Shown: positions 11,337-23,099, numbered from the stretch's first letter. The stretch: 64,000 bases of DNA from Adiantum capillus-veneris (GCA_014529385.2 CM043969.1:33134446-33198445), one strand, 5' to 3'. Numbers and translations are program-made. Notes: generated by a model not told the origin, from the letters alone.

Positions 11337-12836
11337 TGGTGCAGCCAAAGTTGGTCCAAGATAGGAAGTGGTCTATGCCATGCAAAGTTTGCAGGCAGGA
11401 GTAGTGCAGAAGGCTAGGCAAGTACCAAAGTCCTGGGCAGCCAAAGGCAAGCGAGAATGTATGCCCAAAGCATCTTTTTAGGCTAAAATAGCTCCAAGTT
11501 GGTCCAGATGGGATGACAGATGAAGGTGCCCAAAATGCCGAGTCAATGCTCTAAAATGTAGTGTTCAGTGTGCTCTAAAAGCCGGTCCAGATGACTCGTC
11601 AAACGAAGTCCTGGTGCTCAAGATTCGCAGTGCAAAGATAGAAGGTGTAGCAGATCCCCAATGGATAGGGCAGCTGGGGATAGGTGGCCCAGGCAGGTTT
11701 CAATGGATACATGTGTAGAGTGTGAATTTTGTAGCGTGCCTATTTTCTCGGATTGTAGATCGGAGCTCTGGATAGCAAGTTATGGCCATCATAAGTTTTT
11801 TCGGGGGCAAGTTATGAGCCCACTTGCCCGCATCGGAGGATGCGCCATCTGGTGTCTTCTAGAGCTAGCCAGGTGTTTGGTGGATGGTATGCTTCATGTG
11901 GAGCTAGGAGGAATTGACAGAATCCCAATCGAAGCTCCAAGCGGGGAGTTATTGCAAGTCAAAGTCGGTAGTCGGCAATGAAAGCGGGGTGCTAGATGAT
12001 TTTTTTGGTTTTTTGCACGCATTGTTCGAAGGAACACCAAGGCCGAAGTGTGACAAGGTTTAGGTGGTTCTAAGCTGGCAAGGGGTTCTTTCCATTGAGC
12101 TTGATGGACTGCTCATTGAGCATGTGAACAGGGAGGTGCTACAGATTAAAAAAGGCCAAAAATGTTGGGCATTGGGGGGTTTTTTAGTGGAGCATTTTCA
12201 TGAACAGGGATTTTTTTGGAGAAGATACCCTGTCATGCTTCCACATGGCATGGGGTTAATCCCACATGCGCACAGTGGCCACTCTGTTTCGGCTATATAG
12301 GCTGGGCCATGTGGCCCTCTTGAGTTATAAGGTGGAATGTGGGGAGCTTGGATCCCCGTGGGTGATGGTGTAGCCCTATCGAGCACTGTGCAGGCGGCCC
12401 TGTCGGGCGTTGCACGCGGGTTTTGGCCAGGATGGGCGACGAGGTGGCACACGCGCAGGAGGAGGAGCAGTGGCCGACGATCCTTGTTCACAATGGTGAT
12501 GTGGCAAATCCTTAGGGGTCTGGTCCCGCGGTCCTTAAGGCCCCAATGTTTTTTGAAGAGAAACCCCCCCCCCCCCATTAGCGAGGTCGCTAATGGTCGA
12601 GGACAAGGGGCAGAGGATGGTTCCCACAGAGCCAAGAAGGGAGGGGAAGTGCAACCGGGTTCGAGCCCAACCAAAGTCCAAAGGGAGGTGTCCCACGGTG
12701 GTCAAGTAGGAGGCAGTCCTGAGACGAAGAAGAAGAGAGAGCCAGAGGCCGCCATGTGGACCAAGTGCAAAGGGGTGGGCCCACTTCAAGGCAAGTCCGG
12801 GCAAAGGCCGGGACCAAAGAGAAGGAGAGGGGAGAG

Positions 12837-12839
<3 letters not shown>

Positions 12840-12906
<67 letters not shown>
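12840..12906. repeat. (GA)n microsatellite in X1 5' LTR
   Basis: About 33 GA units; the matching spot in the 3' LTR of the same element holds only about 7. It therefore expanded after insertion. Confidence 0.95.
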
Positions 12907-12910
<4 letters not shown>

Positions 12911-13166
12911 GTAGGTATGAATCGGACAAGAGGTGGTCAAAGGGTAAAAAGAGGAGAAGTGCAAGGTTTGAGTAGCCCTAAAGGGGTAAAAAATAAAAAT
13001 AAAAATAAAAAGCCTAGGGGCAATAGTGACATCGCTATTGCAACCCCCCAAGTGCAAAGAGAGGAAGAGAGAGCAGATAAATCAAGGTGGTCCCCCTTCC
13101 CAAAGATACCAAATTAGGGTACTAGATGGACCAATGAGAGGGCAATTTCCAAAATTGAAGACCCCC

Positions 13167-13176
13167 CCTATAAAAG
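13167..13176 (+). promoter_or_regulatory. TATA box in X1 LTR
   Basis: CCTATAAAAG, preceded by a C run. The same box is at about 18515-18524 in the 3' LTR. The position about 550 bases before the LTR end is compatible with a U3/R boundary; function is inferred. Confidence 0.5.
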
Positions 13177-13727
13177 TCAAATTTTCATCAAATTAGGAGC
13201 TTTTTTTCGGGCTTTTTTGTGTCGTTTGAAGCCTGCAAACTGGGGCTCTCTGACAGAGGAGTGTGCCTGTCAAAGCCCTTTGTATTTTCTCATAAAAATG
13301 GCCATGGTGATGGCGTTGCTAGTCCGCGTACATGTTTTGTGAAGTGCAATCTAGCCACTGTTGCCATGTCTTGTTGTTGTTTCCCCTTCCCCCCTTCTCT
13401 TTCTCCTACTTTCATGTTTCCCCCCGGTGCCGGCTGTGTGGATGTGTGTGCCCCCCCAGACCGGTAGTGTTTTGTGTGAGAGAGTGAGATTCAGGCGACT
13501 GTGAGTGTGTGTAAGGGTGGAGACAGACCATGGCAGTAGGTGTGTGTTGTGTGAGGGATTGGTGGAGTGCGTGAGCTGTAAAAATTGAGTAGGGGGTGGT
13601 TTGTTGGTGTAAGGTGTGTTTTTGAAGGTGTTTTCCGAGAGGATAGGGGTGTTGTGGATACCCTGAGCTATAGAGAGGCCCTTATGTTTGTGCCAGGTGT
13701 GTTCCCCCATTCCCCCTCTCCATCTTC

Positions 13728-13746
13728 TAGTGCCCCCACAGAGGAG
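13728..13746 (+). other. candidate primer binding site of X1
   Basis: TAGTGCCCCCACAGAGGAG follows the 5' LTR by five bases. It matches the block at the same place in TatB (TGGTGCCCCCACAGAGGAG) except for one base, so both probably use the same unidentified tRNA. Confidence 0.5.
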
Positions 13747-13800
13747 CACACTGATTGCTCCCAGTTGATCGAAAAGAAGCATTTTTTCGTGTTGGAAGTC

Positions 13801-14584
13801 ATGGCAGCAAGAAGTTATGGACCGATTTTCACAGGCGAGGAAAGCCCTGACGAGTGGATGTCAGATTTCAAGCTGTATATGCTATTGTTGCGTATGCCGA
13901 ACGAGGATAGCAAGATGTAAACTTTGCCTTTGGTGATGTGTGGTAAAGCCAAAGTATGGTATGAAGCGTTGGAAGGCGAGCCGAGGCAAGCATGACCGGC
14001 TCTACGGACGAGGTTTCTTCACGACTTTCGCAAGGAGGCGTCCCCAGTCGAGATGGATGCGAAGCTCAGAGCGCTTAAGCAAGATGTAAATGAAGAGTCC
14101 AATCCATTTTTGGGTCATTTTGAAGAGTGTTGGGCAGAATTAGCGACAGCCTTGCAATTGGCTAATGGAGACTACTTCAAGCTGGATAAGTTCATGGTGT
14201 ATTTGTATTCCAAAGTGAGAGAAAAGGTCGATTTTGAGAGCCCAAAGAATTACAATGGTGTGGTAGCAATTGCACGATCGAAGAGCACGAAGATAAAGAA
14301 GAAGATAGAGCAAGGTGTGTCAGGCTACGAGACAATGGCCCATGTTCAACCTCAGGGTCCAAGGGAGGCTATGCACAAAGAAAATCATGGAAATCGAGGT
14401 GTAGCTGTTGTGCCAGAAAATTGGGTACGCATGGTGCAAGATTTGTCCGAGCAAATGCAGGAGTTGCGGCTCAGTGTCATGGATAGAGGAGAGCCAAGAG
14501 GAGCAAGGGGCAGGGCAAGGCCGCTGCCAGGTAGGTGTTACAATTGCGGAGAAGAGGGGCATTATGCACCCGATTGTCCTCAAC

Positions 14585-14644
<60 letters not shown>

Positions 14645-14900
14645 CATCTACCTGTTGTTTGGTAGAGGTCGAGGTCAAGGTCAATTCAATGGTCCAAGAG
14701 AGCAGGTGGTGGAGACTCCTGTGCAGCCAGCTGTGCCAAACGGAGGCGAGATCCCAAGAGCGAACATTATCAGGGTGGATAAGCACGATATCGAGATTTT
14801 GTCCAATAAGAGAGCAAGAGTTGAGAGAGAGATAGAGACAGAGCGGGAAACCAGAGCTCGCAAAGGCAAAGAGAAGGTGTATGAAGGTAGAGAGTAGCCC
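13801..14900 (+). pseudogene. X1 gag with in-frame GA-repeat insertion
   Basis: Gag starts at the ATG at 13801 (MAARSYGPIFTGEE). Stops at about 13918 and 13994 interrupt a capsid-like region (WMSDFKLYMLLL, then CGKAKVWYEAL, then FLGHFEECWAEL). From 14053 the frame is open through a basic region to a CCHC zinc knuckle, CYNCGEEGHYAPDC (about 14536-14577). Directly after it the (GA)n tract (14587-14643) is translated as alternating Arg-Glu. Past the tract the homologous sequence (GRGRGQGQFNG) is in another frame, so the repeat has also shifted the frame. Confidence 0.75.
14587..14643. repeat. (GA)n microsatellite inside X1 gag
   Basis: About 28 GA units in coding sequence, read as Arg-Glu repeats immediately downstream of the zinc knuckle. 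Confidence 0.95.
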
Positions 14901-15670
14901 AAGCCTAGCAAAAGAAGGAGGCATCACAAAATCAAACAAGTGGATTTCCAGTTAGGGCGTGGCTATCCCGATTACAATCTGGTAAGTGATGTTCAAAATC
15001 AGAAAGCAAACATTACTTTTGGTCAGTTGTTAGCTTTAAATGCAAAATTGAGGAGGCAGTGGTCTACAAGTGTTAGCACTAGACTGCCAAGAGCGAGGGG
15101 GAGTGTGCAAGCAGTGTGAAATATGGCTTTGAGGGTAGGTAACCCCACTAATGTTCTTCCGTTCGTGGATGCTGTTATATAAAAGAGGATGCAGGTACAG
15201 GCCTATATAGATGGTGGAGCGCAGGTTTGTGTCATGACAGAAGCAGCCATGAAAGAGACAGGAGCCAAGCCAGTAGTCAAGTCGAATGTGCGCATGAGGA
15301 TGGCTAACCATACTAAAGCCAAGTGTCTAGGCATGGTTCAGGATGTGAAGGTCAAGGTGATGGGCATAGAGTGCCTAATAGACTTCTTTGTGATGAAAGC
15401 AGGGGATAATGCTTATCCGATCATTTTGGGTAGGCCATGGCTTTGGCGATAGGTGCTAAGCAAGATTGGGAGAGCAAGGTGTTCACCTTGACTGACAAAA
15501 AGAGGGGAAGGCAGATTGTGCTTGATTTGAAGACTCAGGAGGGCAGTTCTTGTCCTATGGCAGTTAAAGATGAGGCGGCACGACGAGCTACGAGTACGAG
15601 ACAGAGACGGGCTATGATGAAGGCTACACTAGAACAGAGGAAGAGGAAAGCGAGGAGGATTTGTTAAACA
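14901..15670 (+). pseudogene. X1 protease region
   Basis: A linker with ITFGQLLALNAKLRRQW (about 15013-15063) leads to a retropepsin-type aspartic protease at 15189-15452. Its active site reads YIDGGAQVCVMTE, with DGG where most families have D-Ser/Thr-G. The flap-to-end part closes with PIILGRPWLW. The frame shifts near 15440 and continues as LAIGAKQDWESK. The protease would cut the gag-pol polyprotein. TatB has the same layout and the same DGGA motif, so the two elements are related. Stops at about 15118 and 15180 precede the domain. Confidence 0.75.
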
Positions 15671-15767
15671 TTGATACAGGTCTGTTTGGAGTCACTATAG
15701 AGGATTTTGGTACAGATGAGGAAAGCAATGCTAAACTTGATGAAGACGAAGTGTCCATAGTGAATTT

Positions 15768-16583
15768 TTGTCTTGCTTGCCCGACGATGTGACGGTAGAG
15801 CAAGTGTTAGAAGGGAAAATGGAGTTAGATTGTGAAAGTGAGGTGGAAATTCCAAAGCTGGAAGATGATCAGCTTGGTCCAGTCTATGGTGAACAGATTG
15901 AAGTCGTGGCAAATCAGGTTCTTGAAGCTAAAGAGCAGGATATGGAGCTAGTCCTGGAACCAGTGAGAGAGTCTTCAAATACCAGTTTACATAAAGATTT
16001 ATACTTAGCCATGCGGTTGGTGGATGCAAATGACCAGGTGCAGGGGCTTGATGTTGTATTATTGGTAAGTATGTTGTTGAAGGTTGCTTTGGAGATATCT
16101 ATACATCGACTGCAAGGCCTTCCTAGTGTGGGTCATGCTATAGAGTCTTTTCTGCCAGGAGATTCAAATATGGTTAATGAAGACGCATGCTATGGAGGGC
16201 TTCATGAGAGGCGCATTCCATGGTCTATGGGGGAGGTCAAAATGCATATGCATATTTTGCAGTTAGGTGGAAAGGTAGCAAAGGATCATGATATAAAGCA
16301 ACAGGAGGAGCAAGTGGGGAAGACCAAAGCCAATTTTTCAGGTAGAGAGATGCAAAAAGGGAGTTGGGTGATGAAGTATGAGAATTTCAAGTCTAAGAAG
16401 AAATGGACATGTCCGTATAAAGTGCAAAAGACCTTTCCAAATGGAACCTATCAACTAGTGAGATCAAATGGCAAGCTTCTCAGAAACAGGGTGAATGGTG
16501 TGCAGCTCAAGTTGTATTTCGAGACGAACTTAGTGCTTGAGGTGCATCAAATTGTAGTCAAGGGGGTTGGGCAACCCACCTAA
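15768..16583 (+). CDS. X1 fused remnant: acidic linker joined to integrase C-terminus
   Basis: A 271-codon open frame. Its first 80 or so residues are acidic and correspond to the linker after the protease. The last 70 (YENFKSKKKWTCPYKV, PNGTYQLV, RVNGVQLKLYF) are the C-terminal domain of a gypsy integrase. Everything between, namely RT, RNase H and the integrase zinc and catalytic domains, is gone. The frame is open across the join, so the deletion may have been passed on as a working template. Whether any protein is made is unknown. Confidence 0.65.
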   Translation: MSCLPDDVTVEQVLEGKMELDCESEVEIPKLEDDQLGPVYGEQIEVVANQVLEAKEQDMELVLEPVRESSNTSLHKDLYLAMRLVDANDQVQGLDVVLLVSMLLKVALEISIHRLQGLPSVGHAIESFLPGDSNMVNEDACYGGLHERRIPWSMGEVKMHMHILQLGGKVAKDHDIKQQEEQVGKTKANFSGREMQKGSWVMKYENFKSKKKWTCPYKVQKTFPNGTYQLVRSNGKLLRNRVNGVQLKLYFETNLVLEVHQIVVKGVGQPT

Positions 16584-16724
16584 AGCATGCGGTGTGCGAG
16601 AGAAAGGAGATGAAGCTTTTGCACATAGCTTGTACATACAGTTATGGTTTTGTGAGTGCTTTTAATCGTCCATTTGGTGTGCCAATTTTAAAGTTTTGTA
16701 CATATGCTTTTGGTCGAACATAAA

Positions 16725-16750
16725 TGTTCCGCGAGGGGGGTGGGCAATGA
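16725..16750 (+). other. polypurine tract of X1
   Basis: GCGAGGGGGGTGGGCAATGA directly before the 3' LTR, the expected primer for plus-strand DNA synthesis. Confidence 0.7.
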
Positions 16751-19037
16751 TGGTGCTACCAAAGTTGGTCTGAGATAGGAAGTGGTCTATGCCATGCAAA
16801 GGTTGCAAGCAGGTGCAGTGCAGAAGGCTAGTGCAGGTACCAAAGTCCTGGGCAGCCAAAGGCAAGCGGGAATGTATGCCCAAAGCATATGTTTAGGCTA
16901 AAATAGCTCCAAGTTGTTCCAGATGGGATGACAGATAAAGGTGCCCAAAATGCTAAGTAGGTGCTCTAAAATGTAGTGTTCAGAGATCTCTAAAATCCGG
17001 TCTAGATAGCTTGTCAAACGGAGCCCCCGTGCTCAAGATATCGCAGTGCAAAGATAGAAGGTGTAGCAGATCCCCGACGGATAGGGCAGTTGGGGACAGG
17101 TGGCCTAGGCAGATGTCAATGGATACATGTGTAGAGTGCAAATTATGGAGCGTGCCCGTTTTCTCGGATACCAAATCAAAGATCTGGATAGCAAGTTATG
17201 GCCATCAGAAGTTTTTTCGGGGGCCAGTTATGAGCCCACTTGCCCGCATCAGAGGATGCACCATCTGGTGTTTTTTGGAGCTATCCAGGTGTTTGGTGGA
17301 TGGTATGCTTCATGTGGAGCTAGGAGGAATTGACAAAATCCCAATCAGAGCTCGAAGTAGGGAGTTATTGCAAGTCAAAGTCAACAGTCGGCAATGAAAG
17401 CGGGGTGCCATATGATTTTTTTGGTTTTTTGCAGGCATTGTTTGAAGGCACACCAAGGCCGAAGTGTGATGAGGTTCAGGTGGTTCCGAGCTGGCAAGGG
17501 GTTCTTCCCACTGAGCTTGGCGGACTGTTCATTGAGCATGTGAACAAGGAGGTTCAAAAAAGGCCAAAAAAGTTGGGCATTGGGGGGTTTTTCAGTGGAG
17601 CATTTTCATGAACAGGGATTTTTTTGGAGAAGATACCCTGTCATGCTGCCACATGGCATGGGGTTAATCCCACATGCGTGCAGTGGCCATTCAGTTTTGG
17701 GCTATATAGGCTGGGCCATGTGGCCCTCTTGAGTTATAAGGTGGAATGTGGGGAGCTTGGAGCCTCGTGGGTGATAGTGTAGCCCTGTCGAGCGCTGTAC
17801 AGGCTACCCTGTCGGGCGTTGCACCCGGGTTTTGGTAAGAACAGGCGGCGAGGTGGTGCGCCCGCATGAGGAGAAGCGATGGCCGACGGTCTTTGTTCTC
17901 AATGGTGACGTGGCAAAGCCTTAGGGGTCTGGTCCCGCAGCCCTTAAGGCCCGAATGTTTTTTGAAGAGAACCCCCCCCCCCATTAGCGAGGTCACTAAT
18001 GCTCAAGGGTAGGGGAAAGAGGATGGCTCCCGTAGAGCCAAGAAGGGAGGGGAACTGCAATCGGGTTCGAGCCCAGTCAAAGGCCAAAGGGAGGTGTCCC
18101 GCGGTGGTGAAGTAGGAGGCAATCCCGACAGGAAGAAGGAGAGAGAACCAAAGGCCGTCATGTGGACCAAGTGCAAAGGGGTGGGCCCACTTCAAGACAA
18201 GTCCGGGCAAAGGCCGGGACCAAAGAGAAGGAGAGGGGAGAGAAAAGAGAGAGAGAGGAGGCAGATATGAACCGGACAAGAGGTGGTCAAAGGGTAAAAA
18301 GAGGAGCAGTGCAAGGTTTGAGTAGCCCTAAAGGGGTAAAAAATAAAAATAAAAATAAAAAGCCTAAGGGCAATAGTGACATCGCTACTGCACCCCCCAA
18401 GTGCAAAGAGAGGAAGAGGGAGCAGATAAAGCAAGGCGGTCCCCTTCCCAAAAATACCAAATTAGGGTACCAGATGGACCAATGAGAGGACAATCTCCAA
18501 AATTGAAGACCCCCCCTATAAAAGTCAAATTTTCATCAAATTAGGAGCTTTTTTCCGGGCTTTTTTGTGCCGTTTGAAGCGTGCAAAGTGGAGCTCTGTG
18601 ACAGAGGAGTGTGCCTGTCAAAACCCTTTGTATTTTCTCGTGAAAATGGCCACGGTGATGGCGTTGCTAGTGCGCATACATGTTTTGTGAATCAAGCCAC
18701 TGTTGCCCCGTCTTGTTGCCACTGTTTCCCCCCGGTGCCGGCTGTGTGGATGTGTGTGCCCCCCCCCCCCCGGACCGATAGTGTTTTGTGTGAGAGAGTG
18801 AGATTGAGCAACTGTGAGTGTGTGTAAGGGTGGAGACAGACCGTGGCAGTAGGTGTGCATTGTTTGGTGGATTGGTGGAGTGTGTGAGCTGTAAAAATTG
18901 AGTAGGTAGTGGTCTGTTGGTGTAAGGTGTGTTTTTGAAGTTGTTTTCTGAGAGGATAGGGGTGATGTGGATACCCTGAGAGCTATAGAGAGGCCCTTGT
19001 GTTTGTGCCAGGTGTGTTCCCCCATTCCCCCTCTGCA
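16751..19037 (+). repeat. 3' LTR of X1
   Basis: It begins TGGTGCTACC and ends CTCTGCA, and aligns with 11337-13722. It carries the short, probably ancestral form of the GA tract and a TATAAAAG box at about 18517-18524. Confidence 0.88.
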
Positions 19038-19705
19038 ATGTGATCATAAGCTTCACAACTAAAAACACATAAATGGTCGTAGTGGGGCTTACGTTTAGAC
19101 CATACCTCTTCTGGAATCTCATAATTCAATGGTGTACTAGGCGAACGATTTATAATGTGCACTGCGGTCAAGACAGCTTCTACATAAAAGCCTTGTGTGA
19201 GATTTTTCCTAGAAAGCATAGTTGTGACTCTTTTCTGAATCGTACGATTCATGCGCTCAGAAACTCCATTCTGAGCTGGTGTGTATGGTGCAATAAACTA
19301 CCTTTTAATCCCCAGTTTAGCACAAAAATTGTCAAACTCCTTGGAGACATACTCTCCACCATTGTCAGTCCACAACCTCTTGAGTTTCTCACCAGGCTGA
19401 TTCTCAACGAGTGCTAAGAATTTCTGGAACACATGAAGAACTTGATCCTTATGTTTCAAAGGATATGCCCACACCTTTTGAGTAGAGTCATCTATCGATG
19501 TCACAAAATAGCTAGCCCCCCCTAGATATTTGGTTGACATAGGACCACAAACATCACTATGTACTAAATCTAGAGGTTCAGCGCACTTTTGACCCGATGG
19601 TAAGTGCACGGACCTAGTCTGCTTGCCATAGATACAGTGCTCACAAACAGGAAAGTCAACATAAGACAAGACAGATAAGTAGACAAAACGAGTCACAGTC
19701 CTCAT
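19038..19705 (-). pseudogene. C1 integrase core
   Basis: From right to left: the zinc region ends with HCIYGKQTRSVHLPSGQK. The catalytic core shows the first Asp in DLVHSDVCGP, the second in WTDNGGEYVS and the Glu in QNGVSERMNRT. One stop falls between LGIKR and the QNG block (about 19300). It then runs to HYDHLCVFSCEAYDHI, where X1 interrupts. Integrase inserts the DNA copy in the genome; all three catalytic acids are still present here. Confidence 0.85.
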
Positions 19706-19729
19706 TCTTTTTTGGCTAATATGACCTAG

Positions 19730-20269
19730 CTAGCAATGCCACAACTCAATAAACGGCAGCTCGGCTATAGATATATAATCATGACCAACATCTAACACAT
19801 GCATGGAATACAAGGTACCATGCTTCTGACCTCTGAGTACAACAAGGTTACCTTTGCATACTATCCACGAACCATTGCCAAATGTGGTGTTGTAGCCTAA
19901 ATCATCAAGATGGCTAGCAGAAAACAAGCTCTTAGTCAACTTGGGCACATGTCTGACATTACATAAAGTAAAGTACATGCCATTTCTTAGATGCAATTTG
20001 ACATTTTTGACATGTTCAATGTCTAGTTCATAAGCATCACCAAGTCTCACTTTGCCACAAGAGTGAGAATAAGTAGAGAACCACTCTCTATGTGGTGTCA
20101 CATGGAATCTCGCACCAGAATGTACTATCCAATTTTGTGCATACTGTGCATCTTTTGTAACAAGATCCTCGACAGGTAGATCTGTTGTGAAGACAAATAC
20201 GTCAGAGGTAAGTGGCATAACAACCACTGGAAGAGTCTCTACAATAGGAGCATTTGAAGACTCTAGCAC
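19730..20269 (-). pseudogene. C1 protease and pre-integrase region
   Basis: A 179-codon frame. The copia protease signature W-I-V-D-S-G-A is here WIVHSGA (about residue 49): the catalytic Asp is replaced by His, so the enzyme would be dead. The following part (VRLGDAYEL, LCNVRHVPKLTKSLFSAS) is typical of copia protease and the gag-pre-integrase segment. Confidence 0.8.
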
Positions 20270-20353
20270 ATTGATCTCCTCTAACTTTGCTTTGCCCTTG
20301 TTTCTATCAGCAGACTTAGAAGTGTCACCGGATTGTTTATCCTTCTTGCTTTG

Positions 20354-21113
20354 CTACCATTTCCTACAATCCTTCTTCACATGCCCTTTTTTATGGCAGT
20401 GATAGCTCTCGACATTACGCATAGAACCCCGAGACTTAGTGTGTGAGTCCCCCACATTCCTTGCTTTTGGCACGACTTTGAGTGCGACCCCTCTTTCTAT
20501 CACTAGCAACATACGCATCACCATCCTTCTTGCCTTCGAGAGATTTCCTACAAATCTCCTCGGTAAACAGACTCCCAAGGACGTCACTGTACACTAGACC
20601 GGTACCAAGTGCTGAGTCGCTAATCGCAGTACAGAACGTATCCCAAGATGAGGGTAAACTGCATAGCAAGAAGATACATTTGATTTCCTCATCGAAGACC
20701 AAACCCTGAGTGGTCAACTAAGTGAAAATGATAATGAACTCATTAATGTGAGTAGAAATAGTGCCCTCTTCCTTCATACAAAGGTCAACCAGCTTCTTCA
20801 TCAAGAAAACCTTATTAGTGGCACTTTTGTTCTCATTACTAGAACACAACTTATCCCATACATCTCTAGCAATCCTTTCTCCAACTATAGTAAAGGACAC
20901 ATATTCGGCCAAATGAAAACGGAGGGTACATTTGGCCTTAGCATCAAGTTTCTCCCACTCAACATCTGTATACTCGCCCTCTAGGCGCTCCATGATGAGA
21001 TCCGGTTGGCCTTTTTGTATAAGAACATCTTGAATCTGCTCTTTCTAGATGGCAAAATTTGTCCCATCAAATTTCCGGATATTGTAAATATTCTTTTCAC
21101 CACTAGATGACAT
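20354..21113 (-). pseudogene. C1 gag
   Basis: Gag starts at the ATG at 21113 (MSSSGEKNIYNIRKFDGTNF). Two stops (one 23 codons in, one at about 20718) and a frame change near 20440-20590 break it. It covers the copia UBN2-like gag (VWDKLCSSNENKSATNKVFL, LCSLPSSWDTFCTAI). It ends in a zinc knuckle, SYHCHKKGHVKKDC, where the first Cys of CCHC has become Ser. Confidence 0.8.
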
Positions 21114-22220
21114 GGCTGTAAGCTAAAGATAATATGGAGATAAACACTGGTAATTCTGAGAAAAATTCGGCAGAGTTTCTTGAGAAAAACTGATAGAATC
21201 TCAATCAAAAACTGTCACAAGAGATCAGTAATGCATCAAAAGTAATGCTCTTAGAGCATAAGAAATGCACATCAACCACTAACTGTGCATAAAAAGTCAA
21301 AAGCTGACACAAGACTACCAACACAGCATCAAATGCACCTAGCCCTCTCTATACATGTCCTATGGCAAGGCCACGATAAAGGGTACTCTAGTAAATTGTA
21401 TCACCAAAAGGATCTCAACATTCGAGAATCCCCCAGCTCAAGAAAACCTCACGCTATCGACCCTCACAAAAGGTTATGCAGACAAGAAACCAGACCAGTC
21501 TCAGAAAGGGCCACTGAGTGTCAGAAACGGTCGGGACTTCCAGAAACAAGCCAAATCGGCTCCACAAAAGGTACATATGGTAGTTTCCGCAACTCAACAT
21601 ACATCCTTTGTCAACAATATTGCAAGGTGCAGTATACGCGCTCAAATAGGCGCCAAACAAAATGTGCAAGCAGTAAACAGATCCCTGCGGGGAGTAAAAC
21701 CGTTCTCAAAAGAGCTCAAGCACTATCAAAAGTGCCAAAACAATGCATATGCGCATCAAGTACTCCCACTGAAATGTGTGCTGATGCTAAACACTGCCAA
21801 CCTGGATGTCCTATATGTATGCAAGAACCTGTGAGGAGATGGATGCCTGAAAAATTTGAGACAATGTCAATGCCGAGAAGTGCTGCTAATCAGGCCATAA
21901 ACACTATCTCAATAACACATTATAGCCATAAAATGGATATATTATCCCAAAATAGTCTCTGAACAAACTGCACCTATGTCTTGTACCTATACCTGTAGCT
22001 GTAGCAAAAGTGGAGTTGAAAAATACAACTCCTAAAGTGTAGCTTGGATGAAGCGTTCGACTAGAGGAACAACTTAGAAAGGGGGATAAACCCTAAGACA
22101 CCTCCAGGACACCTGGTGGAAACGCTCTCGGAACGCTGAATTTGTCGATGCCAAAATCAAAAACATGTTTCACTTTTGAAAGTGCACGCGCGAACACAAA
22201 AATGGCAAGCACAAACCTTT
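21114..22220 (-). other. C1 5' leader
   Basis: About 1.1 kb between the primer site and gag, unusually long for copia. No recognised domain is seen on the element's own strand. On the opposite strand two overlapping frames are open (21285-21962 and 21355-21834), with no similarity I recognise; I treat them as chance. Confidence 0.5.
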
Positions 22221-22231
22221 CTCTGATACCA
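22221..22231 (-). other. primer binding site of C1
   Basis: The minus strand reads TGGTATCAGAG two bases after the LTR end, an exact match to the initiator tRNA-Met site. Confidence 0.9.
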
Positions 22232-22233
22232 AT

Positions 22234-22542
<309 letters not shown>

Positions 22543-22905
22543 CCAATCTGGTACTGCCTTGTATGTCTCCATCCATGGGATTCCAAGAATCATTGTCTTA
22601 TTCATGTGTTCATCTGATAAGCATACAAATTGATGAGTACATGAACATCCATGCACTATCACAATTAAGTTGACTACTCCCAATGTTGGTGTTGGGTTCT
22701 TGTTCCATCCTTTAATAGTCATTATTCCTACTGTCAAAGCCTGACTTGTTTCTTTTTTGTATGTGGAATAACTGACTGCATCTACCCAAGCTCCTGTGTC
22801 GACCAATGCATTTGTGCTATGATTGTTTAGATGTACTTTGATGCGGACGTCCATTCCACCCAACCATTCATCATCTATTGCACGACATCTTTCTACAATT
22901 TCCAT
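22543..22905 (-). pseudogene. G2 second retropepsin-like domain, downstream of integrase
   Basis: The frame starts near 22905 and is cut by the C1 insertion at 22542; the rest of its end is at 8981-9054. It shows the pattern of an aspartic protease of the retropepsin fold: NALVDTGAWVDAVS (about 22770-22812), then KTMILGIPWM (about 22570-22600) in the place of the usual hydrophobic-ILG-hydrophobic block. Both the catalytic D-T-G and the later ILG are intact. It lies after the integrase, whereas the normal protease of the family lies before RT (seen in G1 at 51010-51425). Its substrate is unknown. The G1 partner is at 55760-56100. Confidence 0.7.
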
Positions 22906-23099
22906 TGTCAGTCATCTAGTTCTATAGTGTTGATGGGAATAGGTATTTGTTGATTCTTGAGAGCAGCTTTCCTTTTGAGTATTCAAAGCCAAGCTTCCTC
23001 TTGGGATTCATCAATAACCTACTGTTGTTTGTTTTATCTTTTTTTGCTTAGCTGCATGCATCCTTTCTAAAATTTCATTGGTTAGTGGCAAATTGTACT

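Larger units (their letters stand above)
11337..13722 (+). repeat. 5' LTR of X1
   Basis: It begins TGGTGCAGCC and ends CTCTCCA. It aligns along its length with 16751-19037. The 100-base size difference is mostly a (GA)n tract (12840-12906) that is only a few units long in the partner (about 18245-18260). A TATAAAAG box lies at about 13169-13176. Confidence 0.88.
11337..19037 (+). mobile_element. X1: Ty3/gypsy element with long LTRs and internal deletion
   Basis: Two LTRs of about 2.3 kb flank a 3.0 kb interior on the plus strand. The interior has gag with a zinc knuckle, a DGGA-type protease and the integrase C-terminus. RT, RNase H and the integrase core are missing, so it is a deletion derivative that needed help from a complete relative. 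It is inserted in the C1 integrase gene: the right flank encodes HYDHLCVFSCEAYDHI and the left flank resumes at VPKQLRQ. The flanks cacgt and atgtg do not make a clean duplication. Confidence 0.82.

Noticed and set aside
11332-19042. A target duplication for X1
   Set aside because: The flanks cacgt and atgtg do not match well enough at any reasonable LTR boundary; I did not claim one.
21285-21962. 225-codon and 159-codon overlapping frames on the plus strand in the C1 leader
   Set aside because: They are antisense to the element, show no domain and have a composition typical of chance; two overlapping frames of similar length argue against either being real.
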